The notes under the pieces are model-generated. The model had not been told where the DNA came from. It did no database searches and saw only the letters and a program-made list of their open reading frames with translations. The position numbers and the translations under genes were made by a program. A stretch of DNA of 64,000 nucleotides. It comes from Ruania albidiflava DSM 18029 (GTDB taxonomy: Bacteria; Actinomycetota; Actinomycetes; Actinomycetales; Beutenbergiaceae). The DNA is taken from positions 248,001 through 312,000 of the forward strand of contig NZ_ATWL01000003.1 of assembly GCF_000421225.1 (NCBI RefSeq), read 5' to 3'. Position 1 is the first letter of the stretch; each line of letters starts with the position of its first letter. Below are positions 33,530 through 44,877 of this stretch, one piece after another.

Positions 33530-34870
33530 GTGTCGGTCACGACAGAGGACGAGAGAGTGGAACGGGTGGTAGGCGTGCGCAGCAGCCACGATGACGCGGA
33601 CGTCATCGTCGTTGGCGCAGGTCCTGCCGGTTCGGCCGCCGCGCACTACCTGGCGCTCGCCGGTCTGGACGTGCTGCTGCTGGAGAAGGCCACGTTCCCG
33701 CGAGACAAGGTCTGCGGTGACGGACTGACCCCGCGCGCCGTCTCCGAGCTGGTCCGGATGGGGGTGCCCACCCGCGCAGAGGACGGTTGGATCCGCAACC
33801 GCGGCCTGCGGGTGATCGGTGGCGGACACACCCTCCACCTGCCCTGGCCGCAGATCGAGCGCTATCCCGACTACGGGATGGCCCGCGCCCGCGGCGACCT
33901 GGACGAGCTGCTCGCCCAGCACGCCCGGTCCTCCGGTGCCAAGCTGCGCGAGGCAGTGTCGGTGACCGCTCCGGTGCTGCACGAGCGCACCGGTCGGGTG
34001 ATCGGCGTGACCGCGCGGCAGGTGACCGCCACGGGCCGACGTACCGACGCCGAGCCCATGACGTTCCACGCGCCGGTGGTGATCGACGCCGGTGGTGTCT
34101 CCGCCCGGATGGCCACAGCACTCGGTCTGGCCAAGCGCGACGACCGCCCGATGGGGGTGGCGGTGCGCACCTACTTCCGCACCCCGCGGCACGACGACGA
34201 GTGGATGGAGTCCCAGCTCGAGCTGTGGGCCGGGGAGCCGGGCAAGTCTGAGCTGCTACCCGGGTACGGCTGGATCTTCGCCCTCGGCGACGGCCGTGCG
34301 AACGTGGGCCTGGGCTCGGTCAGCTCCACCGCCAAGGCCACCCAGCTGGACTACAAGAGCCTGCTCGCCGCCTGGATGCGCAACGCCCCGCCGGAGTGGG
34401 AGTTCACCCCGGAGAACCAGGAGGGTCCGGTGCGCGGTGCCGCGCTGCCGATGGGGTTCAACCGGACCCCGCTGTACACCCGCGGGCTGCTGCTGGTGGG
34501 CGACGCCGGCGGGATGGTCTCGCCGTTCAACGGGGAAGGTATCGCCTACGCGCTGCAGGCCGGGCGGATCGCTGCCGACGTGGTCGCCCAGGCCTTCGCC
34601 CGCACCACAGCGGCCGCCCGGGAACGCACGCTGGCGACCTACCCGCAGCGGATGCGTGACGACCTCGGCGGCTACTTCACGCTGGGCCGGCAGTTCGTGA
34701 AGCTCATCGAGCAGCCTGAGGTGATGCGGCTGTGCACCAAGTATGGTCTGCCTCGGCCGCTGCTGATGAAGTTCGTGCTCAAGCTGCTGTCCGACTCCTA
34801 CGACATCCGCGGCGGTGACCTCACCGACCGGGTGATCACCACGCTGACCAGAATCGCACCTGCCGCATGA
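33530..34870 (+). CDS. Geranylgeranyl reductase family FAD enzyme (MenJ-like)
   Basis: 446 aa. FAD-binding Rossmann motif VIVVGAGPAGSAAAHYLALAG, the GDGLTPRAVSELVRMG segment typical of the geranylgeranyl-reductase family, and GLLLVGDAGGMVSPFNGEGI, the second FAD contact. In mycobacteria the related MenJ saturates one isoprene unit of the menaquinone tail; the location between menG and nuoA makes that role likely here. GTG 33530 is favoured by the -10 5 nt upstream, but GTG 33557 is a possible alternative. Gap to nuoA is 79 nt, so read-through into nuo is possible. Confidence 0.85.
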   Translation: MSVTTEDERVERVVGVRSSHDDADVIVVGAGPAGSAAAHYLALAGLDVLLLEKATFPRDKVCGDGLTPRAVSELVRMGVPTRAEDGWIRNRGLRVIGGGHTLHLPWPQIERYPDYGMARARGDLDELLAQHARSSGAKLREAVSVTAPVLHERTGRVIGVTARQVTATGRRTDAEPMTFHAPVVIDAGGVSARMATALGLAKRDDRPMGVAVRTYFRTPRHDDEWMESQLELWAGEPGKSELLPGYGWIFALGDGRANVGLGSVSSTAKATQLDYKSLLAAWMRNAPPEWEFTPENQEGPVRGAALPMGFNRTPLYTRGLLLVGDAGGMVSPFNGEGIAYALQAGRIAADVVAQAFARTTAAARERTLATYPQRMRDDLGGYFTLGRQFVKLIEQPEVMRLCTKYGLPRPLLMKFVLKLLSDSYDIRGGDLTDRVITTLTRIAPAA

Positions 34871-34949
34871 GACGAACCGCCTGCCTCGGCGCCGGCAGCG
34901 CGCCCACCACCAGCACCGACAGTGCTTGCTGTGTTCGGAGGAACGAACG

Positions 34950-35312
34950 ATGACCAACCCTTATGTGCCCCTGCTGATCATGGGTGGGCTCGCCCTGCTG
35001 ATGGGCATCGGCGGACTGGCCTCCAGCACGATCATCGGCCCACAGCGGTACAACAAGGTGAAGGTGGATGCCTACGAGTGCGGCATCCAGCCCTCCCCGC
35101 ACGCCAGCGGCTCGGGCAAGTTCCCGGTGAAGTACTACCTGGTGGCGATGACCTTCATCATCTTCGACATCGAGGTGGTGTTCCTCTACCCGTGGGCGGT
35201 GGCCTTCTCCGAGCTGGCCGTGTTCGGACTGGTGGCGATGGTCACCTTCCTGGTGCTGATCACCGTGCCGTTCGTGTACGAGTGGCGCCGCGGCGGCCTG
35301 GACTGGAACTGA
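34950..35312 (+). CDS. nuoA: NADH-quinone oxidoreductase subunit A
   Basis: 120 aa membrane subunit with three helices at the quinone-site end of complex I. ATG 34950 follows CGGAGGA by 7 nt. The conserved loop [17 protein letters not shown] and [14 protein letters not shown] are textbook NuoA. First gene of a complete nuoA-N operon in the usual order; 15 nt before nuoB. Confidence 0.97.
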   Translation: MTNPYVPLLIMGGLALLMGIGGLASSTIIGPQRYNKVKVDAYECGIQPSPHASGSGKFPVKYYLVAMTFIIFDIEVVFLYPWAVAFSELAVFGLVAMVTFLVLITVPFVYEWRRGGLDWN

Positions 35313-35327
35313 GAGAGGAGAGGCGAG

Positions 35328-35885
35328 ATGGGACTCGAGGACAAGATTCCCGGCGACTTCATGCTGGGAAAGGTTGAGGACATCGTCGGCTGGGCCCGTT
35401 CCTCCTCGATGTGGCCGGTGACCTTCGGGCTGGCTTGCTGCGCGATCGAGATGATGGCCGTGGGTACCTCCCGGTTCGACATCTCCCGGTTCGGGATGGA
35501 GGTGTTCCGTGCCTCTCCGCGCCAGGCGGACCTGCTGATCGTCTCCGGTCGGCTCAGCCACAAGATGGCCCCGGTGATGCGCACTGTCTACGACCAGATG
35601 TCCGAGCCGAAGTGGGTCATCTCGATGGGCGTGTGCGCCTCCTCCGGCGGCATGTTCAACAACTACGCCATCGTGCAGGGTGTGGACCACGTGGTGCCGG
35701 TGGACATCTACCTCCCCGGCTGCCCACCGCGCCCGGAGATGCTGATCAACGCGATCCTGGAGCTGCACGAGCAGGTGGTCAAGAAGACCCCGCTGGGCGC
35801 CAACCGGGACAAGGTGCGCCGCGAGGTGGAGGCCGCTGCACTGGCAGCCACCCCCACCCACCAGATGAAGGGACTCCTGGCGTGA
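35328..35885 (+). CDS. nuoB: NADH-quinone oxidoreductase subunit B
   Basis: 185 aa peripheral-arm subunit carrying cluster N2, which passes electrons to quinone. The four ligands are present: C37-C38 ([11 protein letters not shown]), C103 ([11 protein letters not shown]) and C132 (LPGCPPRPE). Overlaps nuoC by 4 bases (GTGA). Confidence 0.98.
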   Translation: MGLEDKIPGDFMLGKVEDIVGWARSSSMWPVTFGLACCAIEMMAVGTSRFDISRFGMEVFRASPRQADLLIVSGRLSHKMAPVMRTVYDQMSEPKWVISMGVCASSGGMFNNYAIVQGVDHVVPVDIYLPGCPPRPEMLINAILELHEQVVKKTPLGANRDKVRREVEAAALAATPTHQMKGLLA

Positions 35886-36619
35886 CCTCCAGCGAAGAGA
35901 ACCTTCCCGCCGAGCAGCAGACCGCCTCCCAGGAGGTGGCACCGGCCGGGCGCGCCCCCCTCGACGTCATCTCCGTGCGCGAAGGCATGTTCGGCGTGCA
36001 CGGCTCCGGCGACACCTCCGGGTACGGCGGCCTGGAACGCGTGGTCTCCATGCCCGGTGCCAGCCCACGCCCCTACGGCAGCTACTTCGACGAGATCGTC
36101 GACGTGCTCACCGAGGTGCTCGCCGAGGCCGGGGTGGACTTCGACGACGCCGTGGAGAAGGTCGTGGTCTACCGCGACGAGCTCAGCCTGTACGTGGTGC
36201 CCGAGCACCTGCCGCTGGTGGCCCGTTCGCTGCGCGACGACCAGGACCTGCGGTTCGAGCTGTGCCTGGGCGTCAGCGGGGTGCACTACCCGGAGGACAC
36301 CGGTCGGGAGCTGCACGCCGTCTACCCGCTGTACTCGGTGACGCACAACCGCAACGTGCGTCTGGAGGTCGCCGTCCCGGACGCTGACCCGCACATCCCG
36401 AGCGTCATCGACATCTACCCGGCCAACGACTGGCACGAGCGCGAGACCTGGGACTTCTTCGGCATCATCTTCGACGGCCACCCCTCGCTGGCCCGGATCC
36501 AGATGCCGGACGACTGGCCCGGCCACCCACAGCGGAAGGACTACCCGCTGGGCGGCGTGCCGGTGGAGTACAAGGGCGCGACCGTACCCGCGCCCGACGA
36601 GCGGAGGGCCTACAACTGA
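35882..36619 (+). CDS. nuoC: NADH-quinone oxidoreductase subunit C
   Basis: 245 aa, separate from NuoD (not fused). GTG 35882 overlaps the nuoB stop. Signature segments are [20 protein letters not shown] and [13 protein letters not shown] ~45-residue acidic N-terminal extension precedes the core, as seen in actinobacterial NuoC. Its stop shares one base with the nuoD start. Confidence 0.97.
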   Translation: MTSSEENLPAEQQTASQEVAPAGRAPLDVISVREGMFGVHGSGDTSGYGGLERVVSMPGASPRPYGSYFDEIVDVLTEVLAEAGVDFDDAVEKVVVYRDELSLYVVPEHLPLVARSLRDDQDLRFELCLGVSGVHYPEDTGRELHAVYPLYSVTHNRNVRLEVAVPDADPHIPSVIDIYPANDWHERETWDFFGIIFDGHPSLARIQMPDDWPGHPQRKDYPLGGVPVEYKGATVPAPDERRAYN

Positions 36620-37977
36620 TGGCTGCACCCACCACAGGACCCAGCGCGACCGCACCGATCGGCGACACCGGCGGGGCACGCGAGTACGTCGCCACCGGCG
36701 CCGACTGGGACGAGATCGCCGAGGACGCCCACGCGCACGCCGACGAGCGGATCGTCGTCAACATGGGCCCGCAGCATCCGTCCACGCACGGCGTGCTGCG
36801 CCTGGTGCTGGAGATCGACGGCGAGACGGTCACCGAGACCCGTGCCGGTATCGGCTTCCTGCACACCGGCATCGAGAAGAACATGGAGTACCGCACCTGG
36901 ACCCAGGGCGTGTCCTTCTGCACCCGGATGGACTACCTGGCGCCGCTCTTCCAGGAAGCCGCCTACTGCCTGGCCACCGAGAAGCTCCTCGGCATCACCG
37001 AGGACGTGCCGGAGCGGGCCACGTTGATCCGGGTGCTGATGATGGAGCTGAACCGCATCGGATCCCACCTGGTGGCGATCGGCACCGGGGGCAACGAGCT
37101 CGGTGCCACCACGGTGATGACGATCGGTTTCACCGGCCGGGAGGAGATCCTGCGGATCTTCGAGGCGATCACCGGCCTGCGGATGAACCACGAGTACATC
37201 CGGCCCGGTGGGGTGGTCACCGACCTGCCTGCCGGGTGCACGCAGATGGTGCGGGACGCGATCCCGAAGATCCGCCACCGGATCAGCCAGCTGGAGAAGA
37301 TCCTGCTGAAGAACCCGATCTTCGTCGGCCGACTCAAGGGTGTGGGCTACCTGCCGCTGGCCGGTGCGATGGCGCTCGGCGCCGCCGGGCCGATCCTGCG
37401 TTCCGCCGGGATGCCGTTCGACCTGCGCCGCGCTCAGCCGTACTGCGGCTACGAGAACTACGACTTCGAGGTACCCACCTCCACGGACGCCGACGCGTTC
37501 GCCCGGGTAGAGATCCGGTTCAAGGAGATGCGCGAGTCGCTGAAGATCGTGCAGCAGGTGCTGGACCGGCTGGAAGCACAGGACCGCAAGGGCAAGCAAC
37601 CGGTGATGGTCGCGGACAAGCGGATCGCCTGGCCCGCCCAGCTCTCCGTCGGTAGCGATGGTCAGGGCAACTCCTTGGAGCACATCCGCAAGATCATGAA
37701 CAACTCGATGGAAGCTCTGATCCACCACTTCAAGCTGGTGACCGAGGGCTTCAAGGTCCCGGCCGGGCAGGTCTACCAGCAGGTGGAGCACCCGAAGGGG
37801 CCGCTCGGGGTGCACCTGGTCTCCGCTGGCGGTACGCGGCCCTACCGGGCGCACTTCCGGGACCCGTCGTTCAACAACCTGCAGACCGTCGGCATGATGT
37901 GCGAAGGCGGCACGATCGCGGACGTGGTGGTCGCCGTGGCCTCCATCGACCCGGTGATGGGAGGAGTGGACCGCTGA
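36619..37977 (+). CDS. nuoD: NADH-quinone oxidoreductase subunit D
   Basis: 452 aa subunit forming the quinone pocket with Nuo[21 protein letters not shown] at the start of the core, [16 protein letters not shown], and the C-terminal DPVMGGVDR typical of NuoD. ATG 36619 and the next gene's ATG each share one base with the neighbouring stop. A ~50-residue N-terminal extension is present. Confidence 0.98.
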   Translation: MAAPTTGPSATAPIGDTGGAREYVATGADWDEIAEDAHAHADERIVVNMGPQHPSTHGVLRLVLEIDGETVTETRAGIGFLHTGIEKNMEYRTWTQGVSFCTRMDYLAPLFQEAAYCLATEKLLGITEDVPERATLIRVLMMELNRIGSHLVAIGTGGNELGATTVMTIGFTGREEILRIFEAITGLRMNHEYIRPGGVVTDLPAGCTQMVRDAIPKIRHRISQLEKILLKNPIFVGRLKGVGYLPLAGAMALGAAGPILRSAGMPFDLRRAQPYCGYENYDFEVPTSTDADAFARVEIRFKEMRESLKIVQQVLDRLEAQDRKGKQPVMVADKRIAWPAQLSVGSDGQGNSLEHIRKIMNNSMEALIHHFKLVTEGFKVPAGQVYQQVEHPKGPLGVHLVSAGGTRPYRAHFRDPSFNNLQTVGMMCEGGTIADVVVAVASIDPVMGGVDR

Positions 37978-38852
37978 TGACGACCCCACCGAGCAGGCCC
38001 GGCAGTGCGGTGCACGATGCGCGCGCCGCCCGGCACTCCTACTCCGCGGAGGTGCTCGAGCGGCTGAGTGCCGACGCCGAGCAGATCCTGGCCAAGTACC
38101 CGGAAGCACGCTCCGCGCTGCTGCCGCTGCTGCACCTGGTGCAGTCCGAGGACGGCTACGTCTCCCCGGCAGGTATCGCCTTCTGTGCTGACGTGCTGGA
38201 CCTGTCCCGCGCCTCGGTGTCCGCTGTGGCCACCTTCTACAGCCAGTACAAGCGGCACCCGAACGGTGAGTACACCGTCGGTGTGTGCACGAACACCCTC
38301 TGTGCGGTGATGGGCGGGGATGCCATCTTCGACCGGCTCTCCGACCACCTCGGCGTGGGCCACGACGAGACCACCGACGACGGGAAGATCACCCTGGAGC
38401 GGCTGGAGTGCAACGCCGCGTGCGACTACGCACCGGTGATGATGATCAACTGGGAGTTCTTCGACAACCAGACCCCCGGCTCCGCCGTGGAGACCGTGGA
38501 GAAGCTGCTCGCCGGTGAGCCGGTCAAGCCCACCCGCGGGGCAGACTCGGTCGCCACCTTCAAGGAGGTCTCCCGGGTGCTGGCCGGCTTCGACGACGGC
38601 CGCGCGGACGAGGGCGAGGCCGCCGGGCCGGCGACGCTGGTCGGGTTGGAGCTCGCCCGGAAGAACGACTGGCGGGCCCCTGCAGGGCGCACCGAGCAGG
38701 CCGCTGAGCACGAGGCGGGCACCGAACCGGTGGGGGACACGGGCTCCAGCGCGGAACGTAAACCGCAGGCCCCGGCGGACACCTCGCCGTCCGGCCCCAC
38801 TGCTGGTGACGACTCCGATGCGAAGGGTTCAGGCAAGGAGGGATCGGCATGA
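37977..38852 (+). CDS. nuoE: NADH-quinone oxidoreductase subunit E
   Basis: 291 aa; binds the N1a [2Fe-2S] cluster in the NADH-dehydrogenase module. Ligand spacing is complete: C-x4-C (VCTNTLC) and C-x3-C (LECNAAC). The core ends near residue 190; about 100 further residues form an acidic Ala/Pro/Gly/Ser tail absent from short NuoE proteins and probably disordered. Overlaps nuoF by 4 bases (ATGA). Confidence 0.97.
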   Translation: MTTPPSRPGSAVHDARAARHSYSAEVLERLSADAEQILAKYPEARSALLPLLHLVQSEDGYVSPAGIAFCADVLDLSRASVSAVATFYSQYKRHPNGEYTVGVCTNTLCAVMGGDAIFDRLSDHLGVGHDETTDDGKITLERLECNAACDYAPVMMINWEFFDNQTPGSAVETVEKLLAGEPVKPTRGADSVATFKEVSRVLAGFDDGRADEGEAAGPATLVGLELARKNDWRAPAGRTEQAAEHEAGTEPVGDTGSSAERKPQAPADTSPSGPTAGDDSDAKGSGKEGSA

Positions 38853-40153
38853 CCACCCTGACACCGGTGCTGAGCGACCTGTGGGATGCCCCGCGGTCGT
38901 GGAAGCTCGAGGCCTACCAGGACGCCGGCGGCTACCAGGCGCTGCGTACCGCGCTGAGCATGGAGACCGCCGACCTGGTGACCATGGTGAAGGACTCCGG
39001 GCTGCGCGGCCGAGGCGGTGCAGGCTTCCCCACCGGGCTGAAGTGGAGCTTCCTGCCACCACCGGACGGCGGTCCTCGGTACCTGGTGGTGAACGCCGAC
39101 GAGTCCGAGCCGGGCACCTGCAAGGACGTGCCCCTGATGATGGCCAACCCGCACGTGCTGCTCGAGGGTGTGATCATCACCTCGATGGCGATCGGTTGCC
39201 ACCGGGCGTTCATCTACATCCGCGGTGAGGTGGTGCACGTCTACCGTCGGCTGCTCGCAGCCGTCGAGGAGGCACGGGCCGCCGGATTCCTCGGCGAGAA
39301 CATCCTCGGCTCCGGCTATGACCTGGAGGTCGTGGTGCACGCCGGTGCCGGCGCCTACATCTGCGGTGAGGAGACTGCACTGCTGGACTCCCTGGAGGGC
39401 CGCCGGGGCCAGCCGCGGCTGAAGCCGCCGTTCCCCGCAGTGGCCGGTCTGTACTCCCGCCCCACCGTGGTGAACAACGTGGAGACGATCGCCTCCGTGC
39501 CGCTGATCGTGGCCAACGGTGCCGACTGGTTCAACCACATGGGCACCGAACGCTCCAAGGGTCACGGGCTGTTCTCGCTGTCCGGGCACGTCGCCAAGCC
39601 GGGCCAGTACGAGGCCCCGCTGGGCATCACCTTCCGCGAGCTGCTGGACATGGCCGGCGGTATCCGGGACGGGCACCGGCTGAAGTTCTGGACTCCCGGC
39701 GGGTCCTCCACCCCGATCCTCACCGACGAGCACCTCGACCTGGTGCTCGACTACGAGTCCGTCGGTGCTGCCGGGTCGATGCTCGGCACCCGCGCCCTGC
39801 AGGTCTTCGACGAGACCACCTCGGTGGTGCGCTGCGTGTCCCGGTGGAACGACTTCTACCAGCACGAGTCGTGCGGCAAGTGCACACCGTGCCGAGAGGG
39901 CACCTACTGGATGAAGGAGATCCTGCACCGGCTCGAGGCCGGCAAGGGCACCGAAGGTGACATCGACCTGCTGCTGGACGTCGCCGACAACATCGACGGC
40001 CGCTCCTTCTGTGCCCTGGGCGACGCCTCTGCACAGCCGGTGAAGAGCGGGATCGCCTATTTCCGTGAAGAGTTCGAGCAGGGTCTGCACACCCCGGCCT
40101 GGGAGCTCTTCCCCTACGAAGCCAACGCGCTGTACTCCGGAGTTGCGTCATGA
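38849..40153 (+). CDS. nuoF: NADH-quinone oxidoreductase subunit F
   Basis: 434 aa; oxidises NADH, binds FMN and cluster N3. NADH/FMN motifs [18 protein letters not shown] and [19 protein letters not shown]; cluster motif [16 protein letters not shown] with the fourth Cys in [13 protein letters not shown] overlaps on both sides. Confidence 0.98.
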   Translation: MTTLTPVLSDLWDAPRSWKLEAYQDAGGYQALRTALSMETADLVTMVKDSGLRGRGGAGFPTGLKWSFLPPPDGGPRYLVVNADESEPGTCKDVPLMMANPHVLLEGVIITSMAIGCHRAFIYIRGEVVHVYRRLLAAVEEARAAGFLGENILGSGYDLEVVVHAGAGAYICGEETALLDSLEGRRGQPRLKPPFPAVAGLYSRPTVVNNVETIASVPLIVANGADWFNHMGTERSKGHGLFSLSGHVAKPGQYEAPLGITFRELLDMAGGIRDGHRLKFWTPGGSSTPILTDEHLDLVLDYESVGAAGSMLGTRALQVFDETTSVVRCVSRWNDFYQHESCGKCTPCREGTYWMKEILHRLEAGKGTEGDIDLLLDVADNIDGRSFCALGDASAQPVKSGIAYFREEFEQGLHTPAWELFPYEANALYSGVAS

Positions 40154-42783
40154 CCGCCCCGTCCGAGCAGAAGTCCCCGGCCCCGGTGGAAGAGGTCACC
40201 CTCACCATCGACGGCGTCGAGGTCAGCGTGCCCAAGGGCACCCTGGTGATCCGTGCCGCAGAACGGGTGGGCATCGAGATCCCCCGGTTCTGCGACCACC
40301 CGCTGCTCAAGCCCGCCGGCGCCTGCCGGCAGTGCCTGGTGGAGGTGTCCGCCCCCGACCGGGAGGGCAACGTGCGGCCGATGCCCAAGCCGCAGACTTC
40401 CTGCACGCTGGAAGCCACGCCCGGGATGCAGGTGAGCACCCAGAACACCTCCCCGGTGGCGGAGAAGGCCCAGCGTGGCCAGATCGAGTTCCTGCTGGTG
40501 AACCACCCGCTGGACTGCCCGGTCTGCGACAAGGGCGGGGAGTGCCCGCTGCAGAACCAGGCGCTCGACCACGGGTCGAACACCTCACGGTTCACCGGGG
40601 TGAAGCGCACCTTCCCGAAGCCGATCAAGATCTCCTCGCAGATCATGCTGGACCGGGACCGGTGCATCCTGTGCCAGCGCTGCACCCGGTTCCAGGACGA
40701 GATCGCTGGCGACCCGTTCATCGACCTGCAGGGCCGTGGCGGCGGCACCCCCGGCTACGAGGTGCACGGTCTGCACGCCCAGCAGATCGGCCGCTTCGAC
40801 GAGGCCATCCTGGACTACGTCGGCGGTGAGACGGTCACCGACGACGACTCCGTCGGTCCGATGGGTGAGCCCGCCCTGGTCTCGGCGACCGCGGGCAACG
40901 CCGGCACGGTCGGTCCCGCCGCGGTGGACGCCTCCGGACGCCCGTTCGCGTCCTACTTCTCCGGCAACACCATCCAGATCTGCCCGGTGGGCGCGCTCAC
41001 CTCGGCCAGCTACCGGTTCCGGTCCCGCCCGTTCGACCTGGTCTCCAGCCCCGCGATCGCCGAGCACGATGCGTGTGGCGCCGCGATCCGGGTGGACCAC
41101 CGGCGCGGCGTCGTGCTGCGCCGGCTCGCCGGCGACGACCCGGCAGTGAACGAGGAGTGGATCACCGACAAGGACCGGTTCGCCTTCCCCTGGCAGAGCG
41201 CACCGGACGTGCTCACCAGCCCGCTGGTGCGGGACGAGGAGACCGGTGAGCTGGTTCCCACCAGCTGGTCCGAGGCCGTGCACCTGGCCGCCCAGCTCTT
41301 GACCGGCGCCACCGGCGGGGTCGGCGCGCTGCCCGGCGGACGGCTGACCGTCGAGGACGCCTACGCCTGGTCGAAGTTCGCCCGCGTGGTGCTCGGCACC
41401 AACGACATCGACTTCCGCGCCCGGGCGCACTCTGCCGAGGAGTCCGACTTCCTCGCCCACCGGGTGGCCGGTGCCAGCATGGACGTCACCTACGGCGACC
41501 TGGAGCGCAGCCCGCAGGTGCTGCTCGTCGGCCTGGAGCCCGAGGAGGAAGCCGGCACGATCTTCCTGCGGTTGCGCAAGGGTGTGCTCGCCGGCCGGGT
41601 GAAGGTCGCCACGATCGCACCGATGGCCACCCGCGGCAGCACGAAGATGCGCGCCGAGGTGCTCCCGGTGGTCCCCGGTGGGGAGACCGAGGTGCTCACC
41701 GCACTGGCCGCCGGTGACAGTGAGCACACCCAGTACGCCGCGTTGGCGGAGGCGCTGCGCGGTGAGGGCGCCGTGATCCTCGCCGGTGAGCGTCTGGGCA
41801 TGGTGCCCGGGGGGTACACCGCGCTGCTCAAGCTCGTCGAGGCCACCGGCGCCCGGCTCGCCTGGGTGCCGCGCCGCGCCGGTGATCGTGGAGCGGTGGA
41901 GGTCGGGCTGCTGCCCGGTCTGCTCCCCGGGGGGCGCCCGACGGCGGAGGCTCAGGCGCGTGTGGACGTCGCCGCGGTCTGGGGTGTCGACGAGCTCCCG
42001 GCTACGCCGGGACGCGACCACACCGAGATCCTCGCCGCGGCAGCGGACGGCACCCTGGGTGCGCTCCTGGTCGGTGGTATCGACCTGGAGGACCTGCCCG
42101 ACCCCGCCCTGGCCGAACGCGCCCTGGCAGGCGTGGGCTCCGTCGTCCAGCTGGAGGTGCGCCGCTCCGCGGTGACCGAGCACGCTGACGTGGTGCTGCC
42201 GGTCGTCCCGCCGACCGGCAAGTCCGGCACCTTCCTGAACTGGGAGAGCCGGCCGCGCCCGTTCGAGACCGTGCTGGAGGGACCGGGCATGTCCGACGCC
42301 AAGGTGCTGGACATGGTCGCCGAGGCCGCCGGCACCGACCTGGGCACGAGGACAGTGACCGACACCTACGCCGAGCTGGCCGAGTTCCCCGGGTGGGACG
42401 GCCCTCGGCACGAGGCGCCCGCCGTCGAGGCCGCCCCCACCCCCGAGCTGGGTGCGGGACGTGCCGTGCTCGCCACCTGGCGGCTGATGCTGGACGCCGG
42501 CCGCGGTCAGGACGGTGAACCCCACCTGGCCGGCACCGCGCACCGTCCGGTGGCGATGCTCTCCGCCGCCACTGCCACCGGCATCGGCCTGCAGGCCGGG
42601 GGGAACGTGGTGCTCAGCACGGACACCGGGCGCCTGGAGCTGCCCGCCGTGCTGGCGGCGATGCCGGACGGTGTGGTGTGGGTGCCACAGCACTCGGTCG
42701 GCAGCTCGGTCTATCGCTCGCTCGGCGTCGGCGCGGGTGCTGTGGTGGCACTGGCCCCGGCTGATTCGGAGGTGCAGTCATGA
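40150..42783 (+). CDS. nuoG: NADH-quinone oxidoreductase subunit G
   Basis: 877 aa. N-terminal [2Fe-2S] ferredoxin fold ([20 protein letters not shown]), a His/Cys-ligated [4Fe-4S] segment ([14 protein letters not shown]), a further [4Fe-4S] motif ([14 protein letters not shown]), then a molybdopterin-oxidoreductase-like domain that in NuoG has usually lost its cofactor. It carries electrons from NuoEF toward NuoI. It overlaps nuoF and nuoH by 4 bases each. Confidence 0.97.
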   Translation: MTAPSEQKSPAPVEEVTLTIDGVEVSVPKGTLVIRAAERVGIEIPRFCDHPLLKPAGACRQCLVEVSAPDREGNVRPMPKPQTSCTLEATPGMQVSTQNTSPVAEKAQRGQIEFLLVNHPLDCPVCDKGGECPLQNQALDHGSNTSRFTGVKRTFPKPIKISSQIMLDRDRCILCQRCTRFQDEIAGDPFIDLQGRGGGTPGYEVHGLHAQQIGRFDEAILDYVGGETVTDDDSVGPMGEPALVSATAGNAGTVGPAAVDASGRPFASYFSGNTIQICPVGALTSASYRFRSRPFDLVSSPAIAEHDACGAAIRVDHRRGVVLRRLAGDDPAVNEEWITDKDRFAFPWQSAPDVLTSPLVRDEETGELVPTSWSEAVHLAAQLLTGATGGVGALPGGRLTVEDAYAWSKFARVVLGTNDIDFRARAHSAEESDFLAHRVAGASMDVTYGDLERSPQVLLVGLEPEEEAGTIFLRLRKGVLAGRVKVATIAPMATRGSTKMRAEVLPVVPGGETEVLTALAAGDSEHTQYAALAEALRGEGAVILAGERLGMVPGGYTALLKLVEATGARLAWVPRRAGDRGAVEVGLLPGLLPGGRPTAEAQARVDVAAVWGVDELPATPGRDHTEILAAAADGTLGALLVGGIDLEDLPDPALAERALAGVGSVVQLEVRRSAVTEHADVVLPVVPPTGKSGTFLNWESRPRPFETVLEGPGMSDAKVLDMVAEAAGTDLGTRTVTDTYAELAEFPGWDGPRHEAPAVEAAPTPELGAGRAVLATWRLMLDAGRGQDGEPHLAGTAHRPVAMLSAATATGIGLQAGGNVVLSTDTGRLELPAVLAAMPDGVVWVPQHSVGSSVYRSLGVGAGAVVALAPADSEVQS

Positions 42784-44147
42784 ACCCGCCCGTGCTGGCA
42801 GCCGGAGGAGGTGCGGACTTCTCCGCCGACACCATCGGCCTGGTGGTGATCAAGGCAGCGGTCATCCTGGTGTTCCTGCTGCTCTCGGTCCTGTTCGCGC
42901 TCTGGTTCGAGCGGCGCATCATCGGCCGGTTCCAGGAGCGGCTCGGCCCGAACGTGCGCGGCCCCTTCGGGTTGGTGCAGTCCATCCCGGACGCGCTGAA
43001 GCTGCTGCTCAAGGAAGACATCACGGTCAAGGCCGCGGACAAGCTGATCTACAAGCTGGCGCCGCTGATCTCGGTGTTCTGCGCGTTCATGATCTTCGCG
43101 ATCATCCCGTTCGGGCCAGCAGTGCACATCCCCGGCACCGACATCATCACCCCGCTGCAGCTGACCGACCTGCCGGTGGCTGTGCTGTACATCCTGGCCG
43201 TCACCGGTCTGGGCGTGTACGGCATCGTGCTCGGTGGGTGGTCCGCCGGCTCCACCTACCCGCTGCTGGGTGCGGTGCGGTCCACGGCGCAGGTGCTCTC
43301 CTACGAGCTGTCGATGAGCCTCGCCCTGGTGTCCGTGCTGCTGGTCTCCGGGTCGATGTCCACCTCGGAGATCGTCGACGCCCAGACCGACCTGTGGTGG
43401 TCGATCGCGGTGCTGCCGGCGTTCATCATCTACGTGATCTCCATGCTGGGGGAGACGAACCGGCTGCCGTTCGACCTGCCGGAGGCCGAGGGCGAGCTGG
43501 TCGGTGGGTACAACACCGAGTACTCCTCGATGAAGTTCGCCTGGTTCTTCCTCGCCGAGTACATCAACATGCTGAACGCCTCGGCGATCGCCACCACCTT
43601 GTTCCTCGGCGGCTGGCGCGCCCCGTGGCCGCTCTCGGCGATCAACGGCGGCATGTTCAACGAGGGCTGGTGGCCCCTGCTGTGGTTCATGCTCAAGCTC
43701 TGGTTGGTGATGTTCTTCTTCGTGTGGGTCCGTGCCACGCTGCTGCGGTTCCGCTACGACCAGTTCATGCACCTGGGCTGGAAGGTGCTCATCCCGGTGG
43801 CTCTCGCCTGGGTGGTCGGCGTCGGTGTGATCCAGGGAGTGCGCCAGTTCACCGACATCAGCCTGCAGACCCTGTTGTTCACCCTGGCAGGTGTGCTGGT
43901 GGTGTTCGCGGTGGTGCTGCTGCTCATCCCGGAGAAGAAGGACACCGTCCCCGACGCCAAGCCCGGTAGCACGTCGGGCGCCAAGGGCAAGAGCACCGCC
44001 GAGGAGACCGAGCCGTTCGACGCCTTCGCCCACGGCTACCCGGTGCCTCCGCTGCCCGGGCAGTCGCTGCCGCCGTCGCCACGGCGCGCGAAGGTCACCG
44101 CACCGGCAGGGGCACCTGCCAGCGAGGAGGAGAACAACGATGGCTGA
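42780..44147 (+). CDS. nuoH: NADH-quinone oxidoreductase subunit H
   Basis: 455 aa membrane subunit linking the quinone site to the proton pumps; eight predicted helices. Motifs are [39 protein letters not shown] and [19 protein letters not shown]. The last ~70 residues are a soluble Pro/Ala tail longer than in enterobacterial NuoH. Overlaps nuoI by 8 bases. Confidence 0.97.
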   Translation: MNPPVLAAGGGADFSADTIGLVVIKAAVILVFLLLSVLFALWFERRIIGRFQERLGPNVRGPFGLVQSIPDALKLLLKEDITVKAADKLIYKLAPLISVFCAFMIFAIIPFGPAVHIPGTDIITPLQLTDLPVAVLYILAVTGLGVYGIVLGGWSAGSTYPLLGAVRSTAQVLSYELSMSLALVSVLLVSGSMSTSEIVDAQTDLWWSIAVLPAFIIYVISMLGETNRLPFDLPEAEGELVGGYNTEYSSMKFAWFFLAEYINMLNASAIATTLFLGGWRAPWPLSAINGGMFNEGWWPLLWFMLKLWLVMFFFVWVRATLLRFRYDQFMHLGWKVLIPVALAWVVGVGVIQGVRQFTDISLQTLLFTLAGVLVVFAVVLLLIPEKKDTVPDAKPGSTSGAKGKSTAEETEPFDAFAHGYPVPPLPGQSLPPSPRRAKVTAPAGAPASEEENNDG

Positions 44148-44877
44148 CAAGCGAGGCCGCAAGGCCGGGAGCTCGTCATCACCGGCACCGGCGAAGAAGT
44201 CGTCCCAGGAGGTGGGCGCGAAGGGCGACTTCGACGTGGACGGCGACCTGGACAAGAATGCGATCGAGGAGTTCTTCGCCCCTGTCGCCGGGTTCGGTGT
44301 CACCATGGCGTCGCTGTTCTCACCGGTGGTGACCGAGCAGTACCCGTTCGAGAAGAAACCGACCGCACCGCGGTACCACGGCCGGCACCAGCTGAACCGG
44401 TACGCCGACGGGCTGGAGAAGTGCATCGGCTGCGAGCTGTGCGCCTGGGCCTGCCCGGCGGACGCGATCTACGTGGAGGCCGGGAACAACACCCCGGAGG
44501 CGCAGTACTCCCCGGGTGAGCGGTACGGGAAGGTGTACCAGATCAACTATCTGCGCTGCATCTTCTGCGGACTGTGCATCGAGGCCTGCCCCACCCGCGC
44601 GCTGACCATGACGAACGAGTACGAGCTCGCCGGCCAGACCCGCGCGGAGATGATCTTCGAGAAGGACGAGCTGCTCGCTCCGCTACGCTCGGGGATGCTC
44701 GCCGCGCCGCACCCGATGGTCGAGGGCACCAACGACGACGACTACTACCGCAACGAGGTCGATGGTCCCACCCCGACCCAGGTGGACTGGGTGCGTGAGC
44801 GCCGCCCGGAGGACCCGACTCTGGACGCGGCTGAGGCGGCTGCCCGCACCCGCGCCGAGCAGGGAGGAGAGCGATGA
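44140..44877 (+). CDS. nuoI: NADH-quinone oxidoreductase subunit I
   Basis: 245 aa ferredoxin-like subunit with two [4Fe-4S] clusters (N6a/N6b): [12 protein letters not shown] and [15 protein letters not shown] 44140 follows GAGGAGGAG inside the end of nuoH. A Lys/Ser-rich N-terminal extension (~50 residues) and an acidic C-terminal tail flank the core. Overlaps nuoJ by 4 bases. Confidence 0.97.
   Translation: MADKRGRKAGSSSSPAPAKKSSQEVGAKGDFDVDGDLDKNAIEEFFAPVAGFGVTMASLFSPVVTEQYPFEKKPTAPRYHGRHQLNRYADGLEKCIGCELCAWACPADAIYVEAGNNTPEAQYSPGERYGKVYQINYLRCIFCGLCIEACPTRALTMTNEYELAGQTRAEMIFEKDELLAPLRSGMLAAPHPMVEGTNDDDYYRNEVDGPTPTQVDWVRERRPEDPTLDAAEAAARTRAEQGGER

Noticed and set aside
40585-42693. 702-codon minus-strand frame opposite nuoG
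   Set aside because: Shadow of nuoG; repetitive His/Gln/Gly composition, no ribosome site and no family resemblance. The same holds for minus-strand frames at 2056-4143, 11412-13454, 18042-20684 and 46101-47858.
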